This document shows positions 54,854 to 62,331 of a stretch of DNA of 64,000 bases, one piece after another. The notes beneath the pieces are model-generated. The model ran no database searches. It saw only the letters and a program-made list of their open reading frames with translations, and had not been told where the DNA came from. Source of the DNA: Bacillota bacterium. Its GTDB lineage: Bacteria; Bacillota_A; Clostridia; Lachnospirales; Lachnospiraceae. Made by a program: the position numbers and the translations under genes. The stretch's first letter is position 1; each line of letters starts with the position of its first letter. The stretch covers positions 62,001 to 126,000 of the forward strand of contig JAEZTQ010000008.1 in assembly GCA_023443625.1 (NCBI GenBank). Direction: 5' to 3'.

Positions 54854-55483
54854 CTATTCTATTGTAAATACAGCTGCAAGATAATAAGTATCATAATCTC
54901 CTGTACCTCTAAAATCCATAACATCTTTTACCACCCGATACTTACCAGGAGCAAGTTCGCCATAAAGCCACGCCCAATCAATCTCGGCTTCGCTAGATCC
55001 TCCTTGGGGTACGATATAAGCAATGGAGTTCCAGCCAACTTCTCCTTCCTGTTCTAGGTATTGCAGAGCTTTCCATTCATCATTATCATATTTATCAACT
55101 CTATAATAGTCACCATATATGGTTTCATTTTCACTGGTACTGGCGAAACGAAGGGTTAGGCCGGCAGGAGTGATGGTGTTTTCTACGATTTCCATGGTGC
55201 ACTTATCAAAAAGACTATATTCAGTATCTGTTGAGGCGTGTATTGGCGTTTCACTTGGAATTACATTAGGAGTCACAGGTGGGGCAGTAATGGGGGTTTC
55301 ACTTGGCGCTACACTAGGAGTTATAAGTGGGGTTGTAGTGGGGGTCTCGCTAGGAACTTCGTTTGCAAGCGGGATTTCACTGGGCAAATTTCTAGTAGGA
55401 TCTGTAGACTTCGTTCCACAACCACCTAATAATGCGATGATACTGATTATGAATAGTTTTCTTAAAATATGTATTTTCTTCAT
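54854..55483 (-). CDS. lipoprotein with Pro/Thr-rich stalk and Ig-like domain
   Basis: About 209 residues. A lipoprotein signal ends LLGGC (Cys near 22). Residues about 30-90 are a repetitive stalk built from PSETP and ITAPPVTPNV type units. The C-terminal domain (about 95-209), with LTLRFASTSENETIYGDYYR and YGELAPGKYRVVKDV, resembles Big_14-type bacterial immunoglobulin-like domains (from memory). ATG 55483 follows GGAGG at 7 nt. It is exported and held off the membrane by the stalk; the binding partner is unknown. The DNA of the stalk is itself a direct repeat and may vary in copy number. Confidence 0.8.
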   Translation of the reverse strand: MKKIHILRKLFIISIIALLGGCGTKSTDPTRNLPSEIPLANEVPSETPTTTPLITPSVAPSETPITAPPVTPNVIPSETPIHASTDTEYSLFDKCTMEIVENTITPAGLTLRFASTSENETIYGDYYRVDKYDNDEWKALQYLEQEGEVGWNSIAYIVPQGGSSEAEIDWAWLYGELAPGKYRVVKDVMDFRGTGDYDTYYLAAVFTIE

Positions 55484-55608
55484 GGTCAAACCTCCTAAGA
55501 ATGTTAAATTGTATAGGTCAAAATAATGAGTGTATCATAAATTCCTTGGAATATATCTTTTTAATTTATGAGACACCTATAAAAAGGTGCAAATCTCTGA
55601 TGATATTG

Positions 55609-55672
55609 GGCTGCTGATAATATAGCTTCCTTTCAATAAAGATATATTATACAATCTTCTTGTAACAGCCCA
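55609..55672. repeat. inverted repeat between lipoprotein and FakA-domain genes
   Basis: GGGCTG and CAGCCC (55609-55614, 55667-55672) enclose TAATATA/TATATTA arms. Weak stem, no T-tract on the minus strand; possible processed 3' end of the FakA-like gene. Rest of 55490-55716 holds nothing further. Confidence 0.5.
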
Positions 55673-55716
55673 TTAACATTATATAGAGAGCACCTAAAAT
55701 TTATGGCGATATTTTA

Positions 55717-55968
55717 TTAGCCTTGAAGACCATTGGCCTGACGTATCATATTCTCAACCACAATGTCATGGATATCACCTAAGGAAGAACCGTACTCAAG
55801 TAATTTCCATGGGGTGTTCGTGTGAAAATGAATCTTAATTAATTCCTCATCCCCTACCACAAGTAAGCAATCACCTTCAATGTTATTTGTAATATAATCG
55901 TTAATATCATCTTCTGAAAGATTGGTTCCTTCAATTAATAATTGAGTGTCAAATATGTAATCAATCAA
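55717..55968 (-). CDS. stand-alone FakA/DAK-type C-terminal domain protein
   Basis: An 83-residue cytoplasmic protein. The whole chain resembles the C-terminal domain of FakA (YloV, the fatty-acid kinase subunit): DTQLLIEG, GDCLLVVGDEELIKIHFHTN and GSSLGDIHDIVVENM follow the family pattern CTEFxLxG, GDSLVVVGDxxLIKVHVHTN and GELxxIKIxNM. TTG 55968 is chosen as start because AAAAGGAG lies 7 nt upstream; the earlier ATG (56001) has no binding site. In FakA this domain contacts the fatty-acid-binding FakB. As a free domain it lacks the kinase (DhaL) part, so it may be a regulator or a remnant; intact reading frame and binding site favour a gene. Confidence 0.75.
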   Translation of the reverse strand: MIDYIFDTQLLIEGTNLSEDDINDYITNNIEGDCLLVVGDEELIKIHFHTNTPWKLLEYGSSLGDIHDIVVENMIRQANGLQG

Positions 55969-56140
55969 AATAATTCTCCTTTTAAAGTTATTTTCTTTCA
56001 TATGAAAAGTAATAAAAAAATAGATTTCAATGTTAATTGTGTATTATACCCAAACCTAAATATATATTGTTGTTTTATTGTTAATGCCATACATTAAAGT
56101 CTGAATTGTATTGTCTCAGTAGCTTTTTATTTATTATCAG

Positions 56141-57658
56141 TTACTGATTAGGTAATTCTAGAAATTTACTGCCGTCAAACTTAAATTTTATGTTGTCCCT
56201 GCCTCTAATAAAGCAATTTTCCATCTGTTTATAGCCTAGATTAAGGCGATAAAGGTTAAGATATTTGATTCCTTCTGGGGTGTTCTTAATCAGGGCCTCA
56301 TTGTTATTGTATAGATGGTAATCTATATGAACAAATTCAGTATCGCCATCACTATCCAGGTCAATTGCTTCCCAGAAGGTATCTAATGCAATGAGCTTCT
56401 TGGGTCTTTTACTTTTCTTATCATAATAATAGTAAGTGAAGCAATCTGTATATTTTAACCCTAGGATAATTTCCAAGCCGGATTTGCCTAAGATATTATT
56501 ATACTCTGTTATACTGGATCTGGTTATAATACGATCAATAAAAGCATCCATGTCATTTTCCTTCTCTGGAACTTTAAAATTATAGGGGTCTCCTAATAAA
56601 TCCATTTGATAAAAGACATCATTTAACTCGAAACCCGAATAGATCTTATAATCTTGTCCGATGAATACCGTGAGATTTCCATCACCAAAAGGAGAGGATA
56701 GGAGAATACGCTTTATCTCTTCAGAAGGAAGCTCTTGGTAACTAGAAGCAGTTATGCTTTCTTTAACATAACTAGCAGCCATATCTTCAAATTCTGGCCT
56801 ATAGCCATCATAAATCTCAATATATTCTGGTTCAAACCAAACCTTATCCAGAGTAAAGGCACCATCTTCATAGGTGTAGGTACCACAGATATCACCCAAA
56901 TACTCAATATGGCTATAATCCTCAAATAAACCCAGGTATAATTCAATGTCCTTAGAAGAGGATACTTTAAAATGCATGATACTCCAATTATGTTCCGGAT
57001 TTTCAGTAATCCAATTTAGATATTTATAATTTGATTTTTCAGATATTAGCATATCATTAACTTTTTTGGCATCGTCCTCCTTTAGGCTATAGTGATCCGT
57101 GTCAGTGAAGGAATAGTCCTTCATTGTAGATAAATCAACAATATATAGTCCTGATACGGAGGCACCTGTACCACTTCCTAAATAAATGTCGACACATAAA
57201 TCAGGGGCACCATCTTTGGTAACATCCTTTAGTTCAGCAGTAAAATAAGCTTTACTTCCTGGATAATAGGTAATTGGCCATTGATAGACTAATTCTTCCT
57301 CACCCACCTTTAAAGTGTATTTACCTGAAGAATCATTGGGAAAAGTCAGTGTGATATCATCTTTTGAAAAGGTATAATAAATCTGGTTATCAATGATTTC
57401 ATAACTGCCAAGAAGTTGATTATCTTTGACATCTGAATTATATCTTATAAAGGCTGCATCAAAGTCAGAAGTTTCTTTCAGAAGCTCATCCATAGGATTA
57501 GACGATGACATAGTGGAAGTTGGTTTCACTTCATCAAGGTTTTGCTTCTCTGTGATAGATTTTGCTGTTTGAATAGGAGTATCAGAAGAACTCCTGTTAG
57601 TACTACATCCAGTGCACAGAAGGAATAATAGGCATAATAAGACTATTTTTATCTTCAT
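56141..57658 (-). CDS. large uncharacterised lipoprotein
   Basis: A 505-residue exported protein: signal peptide with lipobox LCTGC (Cys near 18), Ser/Thr-rich linker (about 20-60), then a mostly beta-rich body. DVTKDGAPDLCVDIYLGSGT and AIDLDSDGDTEFVHIDYHLY look like FG-GAP/calcium-binding DxDxDG-type loops. No protease or hydrolase motif was found. I do not recognise the family. It is a single gene; no promoter could be fixed with confidence. Confidence 0.72.
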   Translation of the reverse strand: MKIKIVLLCLLFLLCTGCSTNRSSSDTPIQTAKSITEKQNLDEVKPTSTMSSSNPMDELLKETSDFDAAFIRYNSDVKDNQLLGSYEIIDNQIYYTFSKDDITLTFPNDSSGKYTLKVGEEELVYQWPITYYPGSKAYFTAELKDVTKDGAPDLCVDIYLGSGTGASVSGLYIVDLSTMKDYSFTDTDHYSLKEDDAKKVNDMLISEKSNYKYLNWITENPEHNWSIMHFKVSSSKDIELYLGLFEDYSHIEYLGDICGTYTYEDGAFTLDKVWFEPEYIEIYDGYRPEFEDMAASYVKESITASSYQELPSEEIKRILLSSPFGDGNLTVFIGQDYKIYSGFELNDVFYQMDLLGDPYNFKVPEKENDMDAFIDRIITRSSITEYNNILGKSGLEIILGLKYTDCFTYYYYDKKSKRPKKLIALDTFWEAIDLDSDGDTEFVHIDYHLYNNNEALIKNTPEGIKYLNLYRLNLGYKQMENCFIRGRDNIKFKFDGSKFLELPNQ

Positions 57659-57764
57659 ACTATTTCATCTCCAATCATTACAACCTAAGGCAATTATAAA
57701 ATATATTTTATATATAGATATCTGGTAAATCATTAACATAATCAGGGATATGATTAATAATTGT

Positions 57765-58613
57765 TTATATCTTTTTACTCCCAATCCAATACTTTGCATA
57801 TGTAATAGCTCCCAGCTTTCTATACCACCAATCAAGCCATGTATATCCTATGTGACAAGTTTGACAGCCGCTATTTTTCAGACTAAGCAGTGCTTCCTGG
57901 CAGAGCTTCATGCCGATCCCATGTTCTCTGTATTCTTTGAGGACACCAAGACAGCCAAAGGAACCAGCATCTTTTAATGATACCGGAAACATGCAATAGG
58001 AAGGATCTACTGATACTGCACCGATAATATTACCCTGGACTTCGGCCACAATTAATTCCGTTGAGTCTCTATAGATTTCACCCCAACCATCATCGATTAG
58101 ATTACCACATTTGATACAGTTTTCAATTTCCTCCATGTCATTGCGACGACGCCTAATAATAATGTTATTATCCTTGTTATCCAACTCGGGGATATGCTTA
58201 TATTTGTTTAAATCAATGACCATATCACAGCACACCCACTTCTCAGTATATCCATGTTTTTGAAAGAAGGATTGAAAGTCATAGAAGTCATTCGTAGGAG
58301 CGCCACAAAGAAGATAAGTATTTCTTGAGATGCCCAATTTAATTTCATGAAAATCCTTCTTTATATGTTCTTCTGAAATTGTAAGTAAATGAGTACCTAT
58401 GCCTTTCCTTCGATGGTTCTCATCAACGCACAATAGGAGGATAGCATCATCATTTACAACAGAAAACCCTACAAGAACTCCGCCTTCTCTGTGTTCGAGG
58501 ATTATCGAACCTTTTTCAAGCAGTAAACGCTCAGAAAAAACCAACTCATCTGTCTGCAAGTGAGGAAAGCATCGGTTATATAGAGTAAGCATTTCTATAC
58601 TATTTGTTCTCAT
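57765..58613 (-). CDS. double GNAT-family acetyltransferase
   Basis: A 282-residue protein with two GNAT domains. Acetyl-CoA motif A occurs twice: LLCVDENHRRKGIGTHLL (about 75-92) and LGVLKEYREHGIGMKL (about 222-237). The second domain is preceded by YRDSTELIVAEVQGNIIGAV. Duplicated GNATs often acetylate amines or aminoglycosides; the substrate is unknown. The upstream region carries the palindrome CTAACTG/CAGTTAG (58643-58665), which shares a 16-bp word with the MarR operator at 3845. No neighbour points to a pathway. Confidence 0.85.
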   Translation of the reverse strand: MRTNSIEMLTLYNRCFPHLQTDELVFSERLLLEKGSIILEHREGGVLVGFSVVNDDAILLLCVDENHRRKGIGTHLLTISEEHIKKDFHEIKLGISRNTYLLCGAPTNDFYDFQSFFQKHGYTEKWVCCDMVIDLNKYKHIPELDNKDNNIIIRRRRNDMEEIENCIKCGNLIDDGWGEIYRDSTELIVAEVQGNIIGAVSVDPSYCMFPVSLKDAGSFGCLGVLKEYREHGIGMKLCQEALLSLKNSGCQTCHIGYTWLDWWYRKLGAITYAKYWIGSKKI

Positions 58614-58642
58614 CAGTCACCTCAATTTGATTAATAATAGAT

Positions 58643-58665
58643 CTAACTGTTACAACTTCAGTTAG
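58643..58665. promoter_or_regulatory. palindrome upstream of the GNAT gene
   Basis: CTAACTG-9 nt-CAGTTAG. The word CTAACTGTTAnAACTT is shared with position 3845-3860 before the MarR gene. It is placed 30 nt before the GNAT start and could be an operator or a small mRNA hairpin. Confidence 0.35.
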
Positions 58666-58802
58666 TGAAATTATACATTTCCTAATATAGGAAGTCAATA
58701 TTGGGAAATTTTAAATCTAATCATTACACATGAAAATAATAGCCTTATTGATGTTCATTCTTTGAATAAATTAATCTCTCCTTGGTGGTATAGTTTACCA
58801 GC

Positions 58803-59393
58803 TTAAGTATAAATTTCACCCCGAATAATTATACCTATGTTCGGATCATGTTGGCTTATTAGTATTTCTATACTTCCAGATGCCTCTAGTTGTTTTACAA
58901 TGTTTCTTGGAATGTGTAATATAGTTGCTAGTATTTTATCTGTTCTAACTTTTAATCCCCAAGGATTACTTAGTTGAATGAAATCACCTAGGTGAAAATC
59001 TATGAACTCATCCGAAATAGAGTTCAGCGTTTTTGTGTTGATAATCTGATAGTTCACGTTGCTCCAGTCTATTTCTGTCTTGTTTCTTACAAAGATTGAT
59101 TTATCTGTTCCATATGCTTTTGCAAGTTCTTGATCATTTTCCATAAAGCGACTAAGGTAATTAGGTAGAATGCTATCAACTTTTTTTCGCTCGTAAATAG
59201 GAAGATTATAGGTGTGTTTACATTTCTTGCACTGATAAATTAACCATATATCAATTTTATTCCCATTAGCATTCATGCGGAAGTTATTACTGTTGACATA
59301 GATTGATTTGCCACCGCAGAGCGAGCAATTGCGGATAATTGGATAAGAATCTTCGGGGGTTATTTTATATTCAAAGCTTCTTAAATAGTTCAT
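58803..59393 (-). CDS. DUF1062 family zinc-ribbon protein
   Basis: A 196-residue protein. The N-terminal half is typical of DUF1062: CSLCGGKSIYVNSNNFRMNA followed by NGNKIDIWLIYQCKKCKHTY, so two Cys pairs (CSLC, CKKC) form a probable zinc ribbon (about 23-60). The C-terminal part ends with a basic domain containing GLKVRTDKILATILHIPRNI. The function of the family is unknown; a nucleic-acid-binding or regulatory role is only suggested by the zinc ribbon. GGAG lies 8 nt before the ATG. Its 5' leader carries an 8-codon upstream ORF and matches the leader of the CD3324-like gene. Confidence 0.85.
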   Translation of the reverse strand: MNYLRSFEYKITPEDSYPIIRNCSLCGGKSIYVNSNNFRMNANGNKIDIWLIYQCKKCKHTYNLPIYERKKVDSILPNYLSRFMENDQELAKAYGTDKSIFVRNKTEIDWSNVNYQIINTKTLNSISDEFIDFHLGDFIQLSNPWGLKVRTDKILATILHIPRNIVKQLEASGSIEILISQHDPNIGIIIRGEIYT

Positions 59394-59417
59394 TTTTGCA
59401 TCTCCATATTTATTACG

Positions 59418-59515
59418 TTAGGATTTGCAAAGGCTGTTACAGTTTTAGTTTTTTAGATTTGCAATAGCCTTCGCTATGCAAAACATTCAGGTGTAGTCAT
59501 AAAGTAACCCTCCTT
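59418..59515 (-). promoter_or_regulatory. attenuator-like leader 1 (before the DUF1062 gene)
   Basis: Minus-strand order: AAAGGAGGG, 8-codon ORF, hairpin TTGCATAGC/GCTATTGCAA (59459-59482) containing the ORF stop codon, an 18-nt spacer, and the block CAGCCTTTGCAAATCC (59419-59435) that can pair with GCGAAGGCT from the hairpin as an alternative 9-bp stem. The same layout recurs before the CD3324-like gene. Mutually exclusive pairing suggests control by ribosome movement on the short ORF. Confidence 0.6.
59474..59500 (-). CDS. 8-codon leader peptide ORF, MTTPECFA
   Basis: ATG 59500 follows GGAGG at 8 nt, better than the site of the following structural gene. It encodes MTTPECFA and stops at TAG within the left arm of the leader hairpin. 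Ribosomes reaching the end would open this hairpin. Sequence differs from the partner leader peptide except the final Ala and the stop, so position rather than sequence seems conserved. Confidence 0.5.
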   Translation of the reverse strand: MTTPECFA

Positions 59516-59612
59516 TCCGTTTGTTCTAATCACTTTATCATTGTAAAAATGAGGTATCCACCTCAAAGATTTTTAGAAAAAAGAATGTGCCAAGCACTAC
59601 AAGGATTTTTCT

Positions 59613-59742
59613 GTGATAGGACAAAGAATGTGCCTTTGGCACATTCTCCGCACCCGAGCGGATTGCGAAGCAATAATTACATTACCGCGAGGTGCGCATC
59701 CAATTATTTTTATGCTATAGGACGCAATTTCCTATAGCATAA
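59613..59742 (-). repeat. intergenic repeat element, copy D (inverted)
   Basis: On the minus strand this is nearly the same as copy A: TATAGGAAATTGCGTCCTATA at the start, GGATGCGCACC, ATTGCTTCGCAATCCGCTCG and AGAATGTGCCAAAGGCACAT, ending TTTGTCCTATC. Copies A and D agree over almost the whole length although they lie 46 kb apart, so spread is recent. It sits between the DUF1062 leader and the terminator of the next gene. Confidence 0.85.
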
Positions 59743-59747
59743 ACAAA

Positions 59748-59778
59748 GATGAGCCGGTTCATGTCGAACCAGCTCATC
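59748..59778 (-). terminator. terminator of the CD3324-like gene
   Basis: On the minus strand GATGAGCTGGTTC pairs with GAACCGGCTCATC (one G-U) across a 5-nt loop, followed by TTTGTTTAT. Confidence 0.9.
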
Positions 59779-59780
59779 AA

Positions 59781-60056
59781 CTAGATAACTTTATTTAATT
59801 TACGGATAATTCGTTGGATACTCTTTTCAGATAAGTAATACTTAATTGCCAATTCTGAAAATTTATATCCTTGCTCATAGTCAGCATGAATTAAGGAATT
59901 TCTCTCCTGTAATTCCTGACGTATCAGGGTTCCATTTCCCCATTCCTGTCTATTATCTTCTTTTCTTGGAATGTAAATGTTCATGCCATCAACGTAATCT
60001 TGTATTAGTTTAATAATATCTGGTGGCAGAATTTCTTCTGCTCTAATATAGCCCAT
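59781..60056 (-). CDS. CD3324-type HTH protein
   Basis: A 91-residue protein. The first half, MGYIRAEEILPPDIIKLIQD and YVDGMNIYIPRKE, and the C-terminal HTH YKFSELAIKYYLSEKSIQRI match the CD3324 family (Mor-like small HTH proteins common in Clostridia; from memory). It probably binds DNA; targets unknown. AGGAGGG precedes the ATG. Leader 2 upstream carries an 8-codon ORF and the same alternative hairpins as the DUF1062 gene. Confidence 0.85.
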   Translation of the reverse strand: MGYIRAEEILPPDIIKLIQDYVDGMNIYIPRKEDNRQEWGNGTLIRQELQERNSLIHADYEQGYKFSELAIKYYLSEKSIQRIIRKLNKVI

Positions 60057-60081
60057 TATGCCCTCCTAAAATAATATTCTA

Positions 60082-60175
60082 TTAGGATTAGCAATGGCCA
60101 CAACAAATTTATTTGATTAAATTGCAATAGCCAGTGCTATGCAATAATAACATATCTTCTCATAAAAGGGCCTCC
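60082..60175 (-). promoter_or_regulatory. attenuator-like leader 2 (before the CD3324-like gene)
   Basis: Same order as leader 1: GGAGG, 8-codon ORF, hairpin TTGCATAGC/GCTATTGCAA (60122-60144) holding the stop codon, a 17-nt spacer, and the block GTGGCCATTGCTAATCC (60083-60101). The hairpin loop and the distal block differ from leader 1 in a compensating way: loop GAAGG with block CCTTT in leader 1, loop CTGG with block CCAT here. Confidence 0.6.
60137..60163 (-). CDS. 8-codon leader peptide ORF, MRRYVIIA
   Basis: ATG 60163 follows GGAGG at 7 nt. It encodes MRRYVIIA and ends at TAG, in exactly the same place relative to the hairpin as the MTTPECFA ORF of leader 1. Confidence 0.5.
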   Translation of the reverse strand: MRRYVIIA

Positions 60176-60208
60176 TTAGCCTAAATGGTAATGTCTGGAT
60201 GCCTCATT

Positions 60209-60236
60209 AGTATATCATTTTTGCCTAAAAATGCAA
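60209..60236 (-). promoter_or_regulatory. promoter of the CD3324-like transcript
   Basis: On the minus strand TTGCAT (60236-60231) and TATACT (60214-60209) are 16 nt apart; the start of transcription would lie just before the leader ORF binding site. Confidence 0.5.
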
Positions 60237-60352
60237 ATGTTTTTCTTGAAAATAGTGTCCAACAAGCTTTCATCAATGATACGGAAGTCTTCACCCGCGA
60301 TATGTACATAAAAAATATCATCGTCAAGCGTGATAGCGATCAGCTGCTCGTC
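60215..60352 (-). pseudogene. possible 3' remnant of a decayed gene
   Basis: A 45-residue open stretch with protein-like sequence (ITLDDDIFYVHIAGEDFRII, then DESLLDTIFKKN) has no start codon and an in-frame stop directly upstream. It could be the tail of a deleted gene, or chance. The family is not recognised. The rest of 60353-60470 shows nothing. Confidence 0.3.
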
Positions 60353-60473
60353 TTATTCTTAGTTATGAAGTTCTATTATACTATATAGCTTCCATATGGG
60401 ACATAATTATTTGTGGTACACTGAGACATTATCATAAATGAATCATACATACAATATATCAAAAATAAATCAC

Positions 60474-60522
60474 TTGACAAAATATTTAAGAGTGGTTATA
60501 CTCTAGGTATGAAAACGGTTAC
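60474..60522 (+). promoter_or_regulatory. promoter and LacI-type operator of the GH35/42 operon
   Basis: TTGACA (60474-60479) and TATACT (60497-60502) are 17 nt apart. GAAAACGGTTAC (60511-60522) begins right at the expected transcription start and resembles LacI/CcpA-type half-site operators. The same word is repeated at 60684-60695, before the ribosome binding site. Confidence 0.7.
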
Positions 60523-60683
60523 TTAGTAAATATGGCAATAGACACATGAAATATAAGTCTTTATTTATAATATATTTAAAAATGTATCCATACTATATAT
60601 CTTTAAAGACTATTAAACAGGAAAAATGCCTAATAAAACTAGTAAAAATAATTGCAAAAAAATAAAATTCAGTTTATGATTGA

Positions 60684-60696
60684 GAAAACGGTTACT
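60684..60696 (+). promoter_or_regulatory. second LacI-type operator
   Basis: GAAAACGGTTACT, identical over 13 bases to the first site and 173 bp away from it, near a multiple of the helical repeat. Together the two could support DNA looping by a LacI-family repressor or catabolite control. Confidence 0.6.
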
Positions 60697-60710
60697 GGAA
60701 GGAGAAAATT

Positions 60711-62312
60711 ATGCAAAGTTTGTTCACAGTGAAGGGAAAACCTTTTTTTTCGATAGGAGGGCAAGTAAATAATTCAAGCACCCACTCAAAGGAAACGCTG
60801 CAAAAAGCGATGGATGCACTTGAATTATTCGGTATGAATACAATCGCAGCTCCCTTGTATTGGTATCAGATGGAACCAACAGAGGGAAACTATAATTTTG
60901 AGCAAATTGATTTTGTTTTAGAAGAAGCAAGGAAAAGGAGCTTAAAAGTTGTATTCCTCTGGTTTGGTACATGGAAGAATGGGGCATCTCATTATGTACC
61001 TGCTTGGGTAAAAAAAGACAAGAAAAGGTTTCAATGGATATTAAACAAAGCAGGTGCAGCCACACGTATTCTATCACCTATGTGCCAAGAAACATTATAT
61101 GCAGATGCAGCAGCTTTTAAGCAAATTATGAGGTACATAAAAGAAAAAAATGCGGATAACACAGTGATTGCTGTGCAGGTGGAAAATGAACCAGGTCAGT
61201 TGGGTACTCCAAGAGATTATTCTCCTTGTGCAGAAGAAGCATTTCAACAAGAGATTCCTGACGATATGAAACAATTCTTAAATTCTTTATCAAGTGGGGT
61301 TATCTATGATACCTGGTGTCAAAACGGTAAAAAGGTAGATGGAAATTGGAAGGATACATTTGCTTTTCATGCAGAAGAAGTGTTTTCCGCATATTATTTT
61401 TCAAAGTACATAGATACAGTAGCCAATGCGGGAAAGGAGATATATCCATTACCTATGTATGTGAATGTATGGGTTATGGAGACATTAAATCGCATACCAG
61501 GAATTGATTATCCATCTGGAGGAGCAACCAGTTTAGTGCTTGATTTATGGAAGTATTTTGCTCCGCATATCGATTGTATATGTCCGGATATTTATTTTGA
61601 AGATTATGATACTTATGATTTAATTTGTTCCATATACAGGAGAAAGGATAATGTATTGTACATACCTGAGTCGAGAGCAAGTGAGAGAAATAGCCTACAT
61701 TTGTTTAAAATGATTGAAAAATATAACTTGTCAGGAATTCATTGCTTTGCAATTGACAGCACGATTGACCGAAATGGACAGGTTAAGAAAGAAAGTGAGG
61801 ATTTCAGACATGCAATTGCTATATTAAGTTCAATGAAGCCTTTGCTTGAAAAATACATTGGAACAGGTAAGATATATGCAGTTGCTCAATATGAGGGGAT
61901 GGATTCACAGTTTATGGATTTTGGCGATTATTATGGAAGAGTGTATTTTTTAAATAGCATCAGAGATGAGCCCTACGTTCATTTAGATACCTTCCATGAT
62001 GAGAAGGAGCATTTGGAAGTAAGAGCAAAAGGGCTGATAATATATGAAGGTAACGGAAGCTTTTATCTAGCTGGCGACGGATTTAAGCTGGTGCTGATAC
62101 GAAAGGATAATATTGATCACATGACTTCAAGCACGAGAGCATTTAAATACCTCAATGCCAGAAATCAAGAGATAGTTTCTGTGGAAGAGGGAAGATTTAA
62201 CGAGCATGGCGAATTTGTGATTCATAAAGTCAGATGTGGAGATGAAGCGGATATGGGAATTTGGGTTAACTATGATGTAGGATTGGTGCATGCAGAAATT
62301 GAACTGAATTAA
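60711..62312 (+). CDS. beta-galactosidase-like glycoside hydrolase (GH35/GH42 type)
   Basis: A 533-residue intracellular enzyme with a clan-A TIM barrel. NTIAAPLYWYQMEPTEGNYN is the GH35/42 N-terminal motif; IAVQVENEPGQLGTP holds the acid/base Glu, and VLYIPESRASE the likely nucleophile Glu. The C-terminal part with GSFYLAGDGFKLVLI recalls the DUF5597 domain found on such beta-galactosidases. No signal peptide. AAGGAG precedes the ATG. It opens an operon with two sugar ABC permeases, so it probably acts on an imported galactoside. Exact linkage is unknown. Confidence 0.85.
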   Translation: MQSLFTVKGKPFFSIGGQVNNSSTHSKETLQKAMDALELFGMNTIAAPLYWYQMEPTEGNYNFEQIDFVLEEARKRSLKVVFLWFGTWKNGASHYVPAWVKKDKKRFQWILNKAGAATRILSPMCQETLYADAAAFKQIMRYIKEKNADNTVIAVQVENEPGQLGTPRDYSPCAEEAFQQEIPDDMKQFLNSLSSGVIYDTWCQNGKKVDGNWKDTFAFHAEEVFSAYYFSKYIDTVANAGKEIYPLPMYVNVWVMETLNRIPGIDYPSGGATSLVLDLWKYFAPHIDCICPDIYFEDYDTYDLICSIYRRKDNVLYIPESRASERNSLHLFKMIEKYNLSGIHCFAIDSTIDRNGQVKKESEDFRHAIAILSSMKPLLEKYIGTGKIYAVAQYEGMDSQFMDFGDYYGRVYFLNSIRDEPYVHLDTFHDEKEHLEVRAKGLIIYEGNGSFYLAGDGFKLVLIRKDNIDHMTSSTRAFKYLNARNQEIVSVEEGRFNEHGEFVIHKVRCGDEADMGIWVNYDVGLVHAEIELN

Positions 62313-62331
62313 TCGAAAAAGGGAGATACAG

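Noticed and set aside
57765..58613. Aminoglycoside resistance gene
   Set aside because: Two GNAT domains are clear, but no specific aminoglycoside acetyltransferase signature was seen.
60185..60388. 67-codon plus-strand ORF downstream of the leader-2 region
   Set aside because: No ribosome binding site, and it runs over the minus-strand promoter and leader; low-quality protein sequence.
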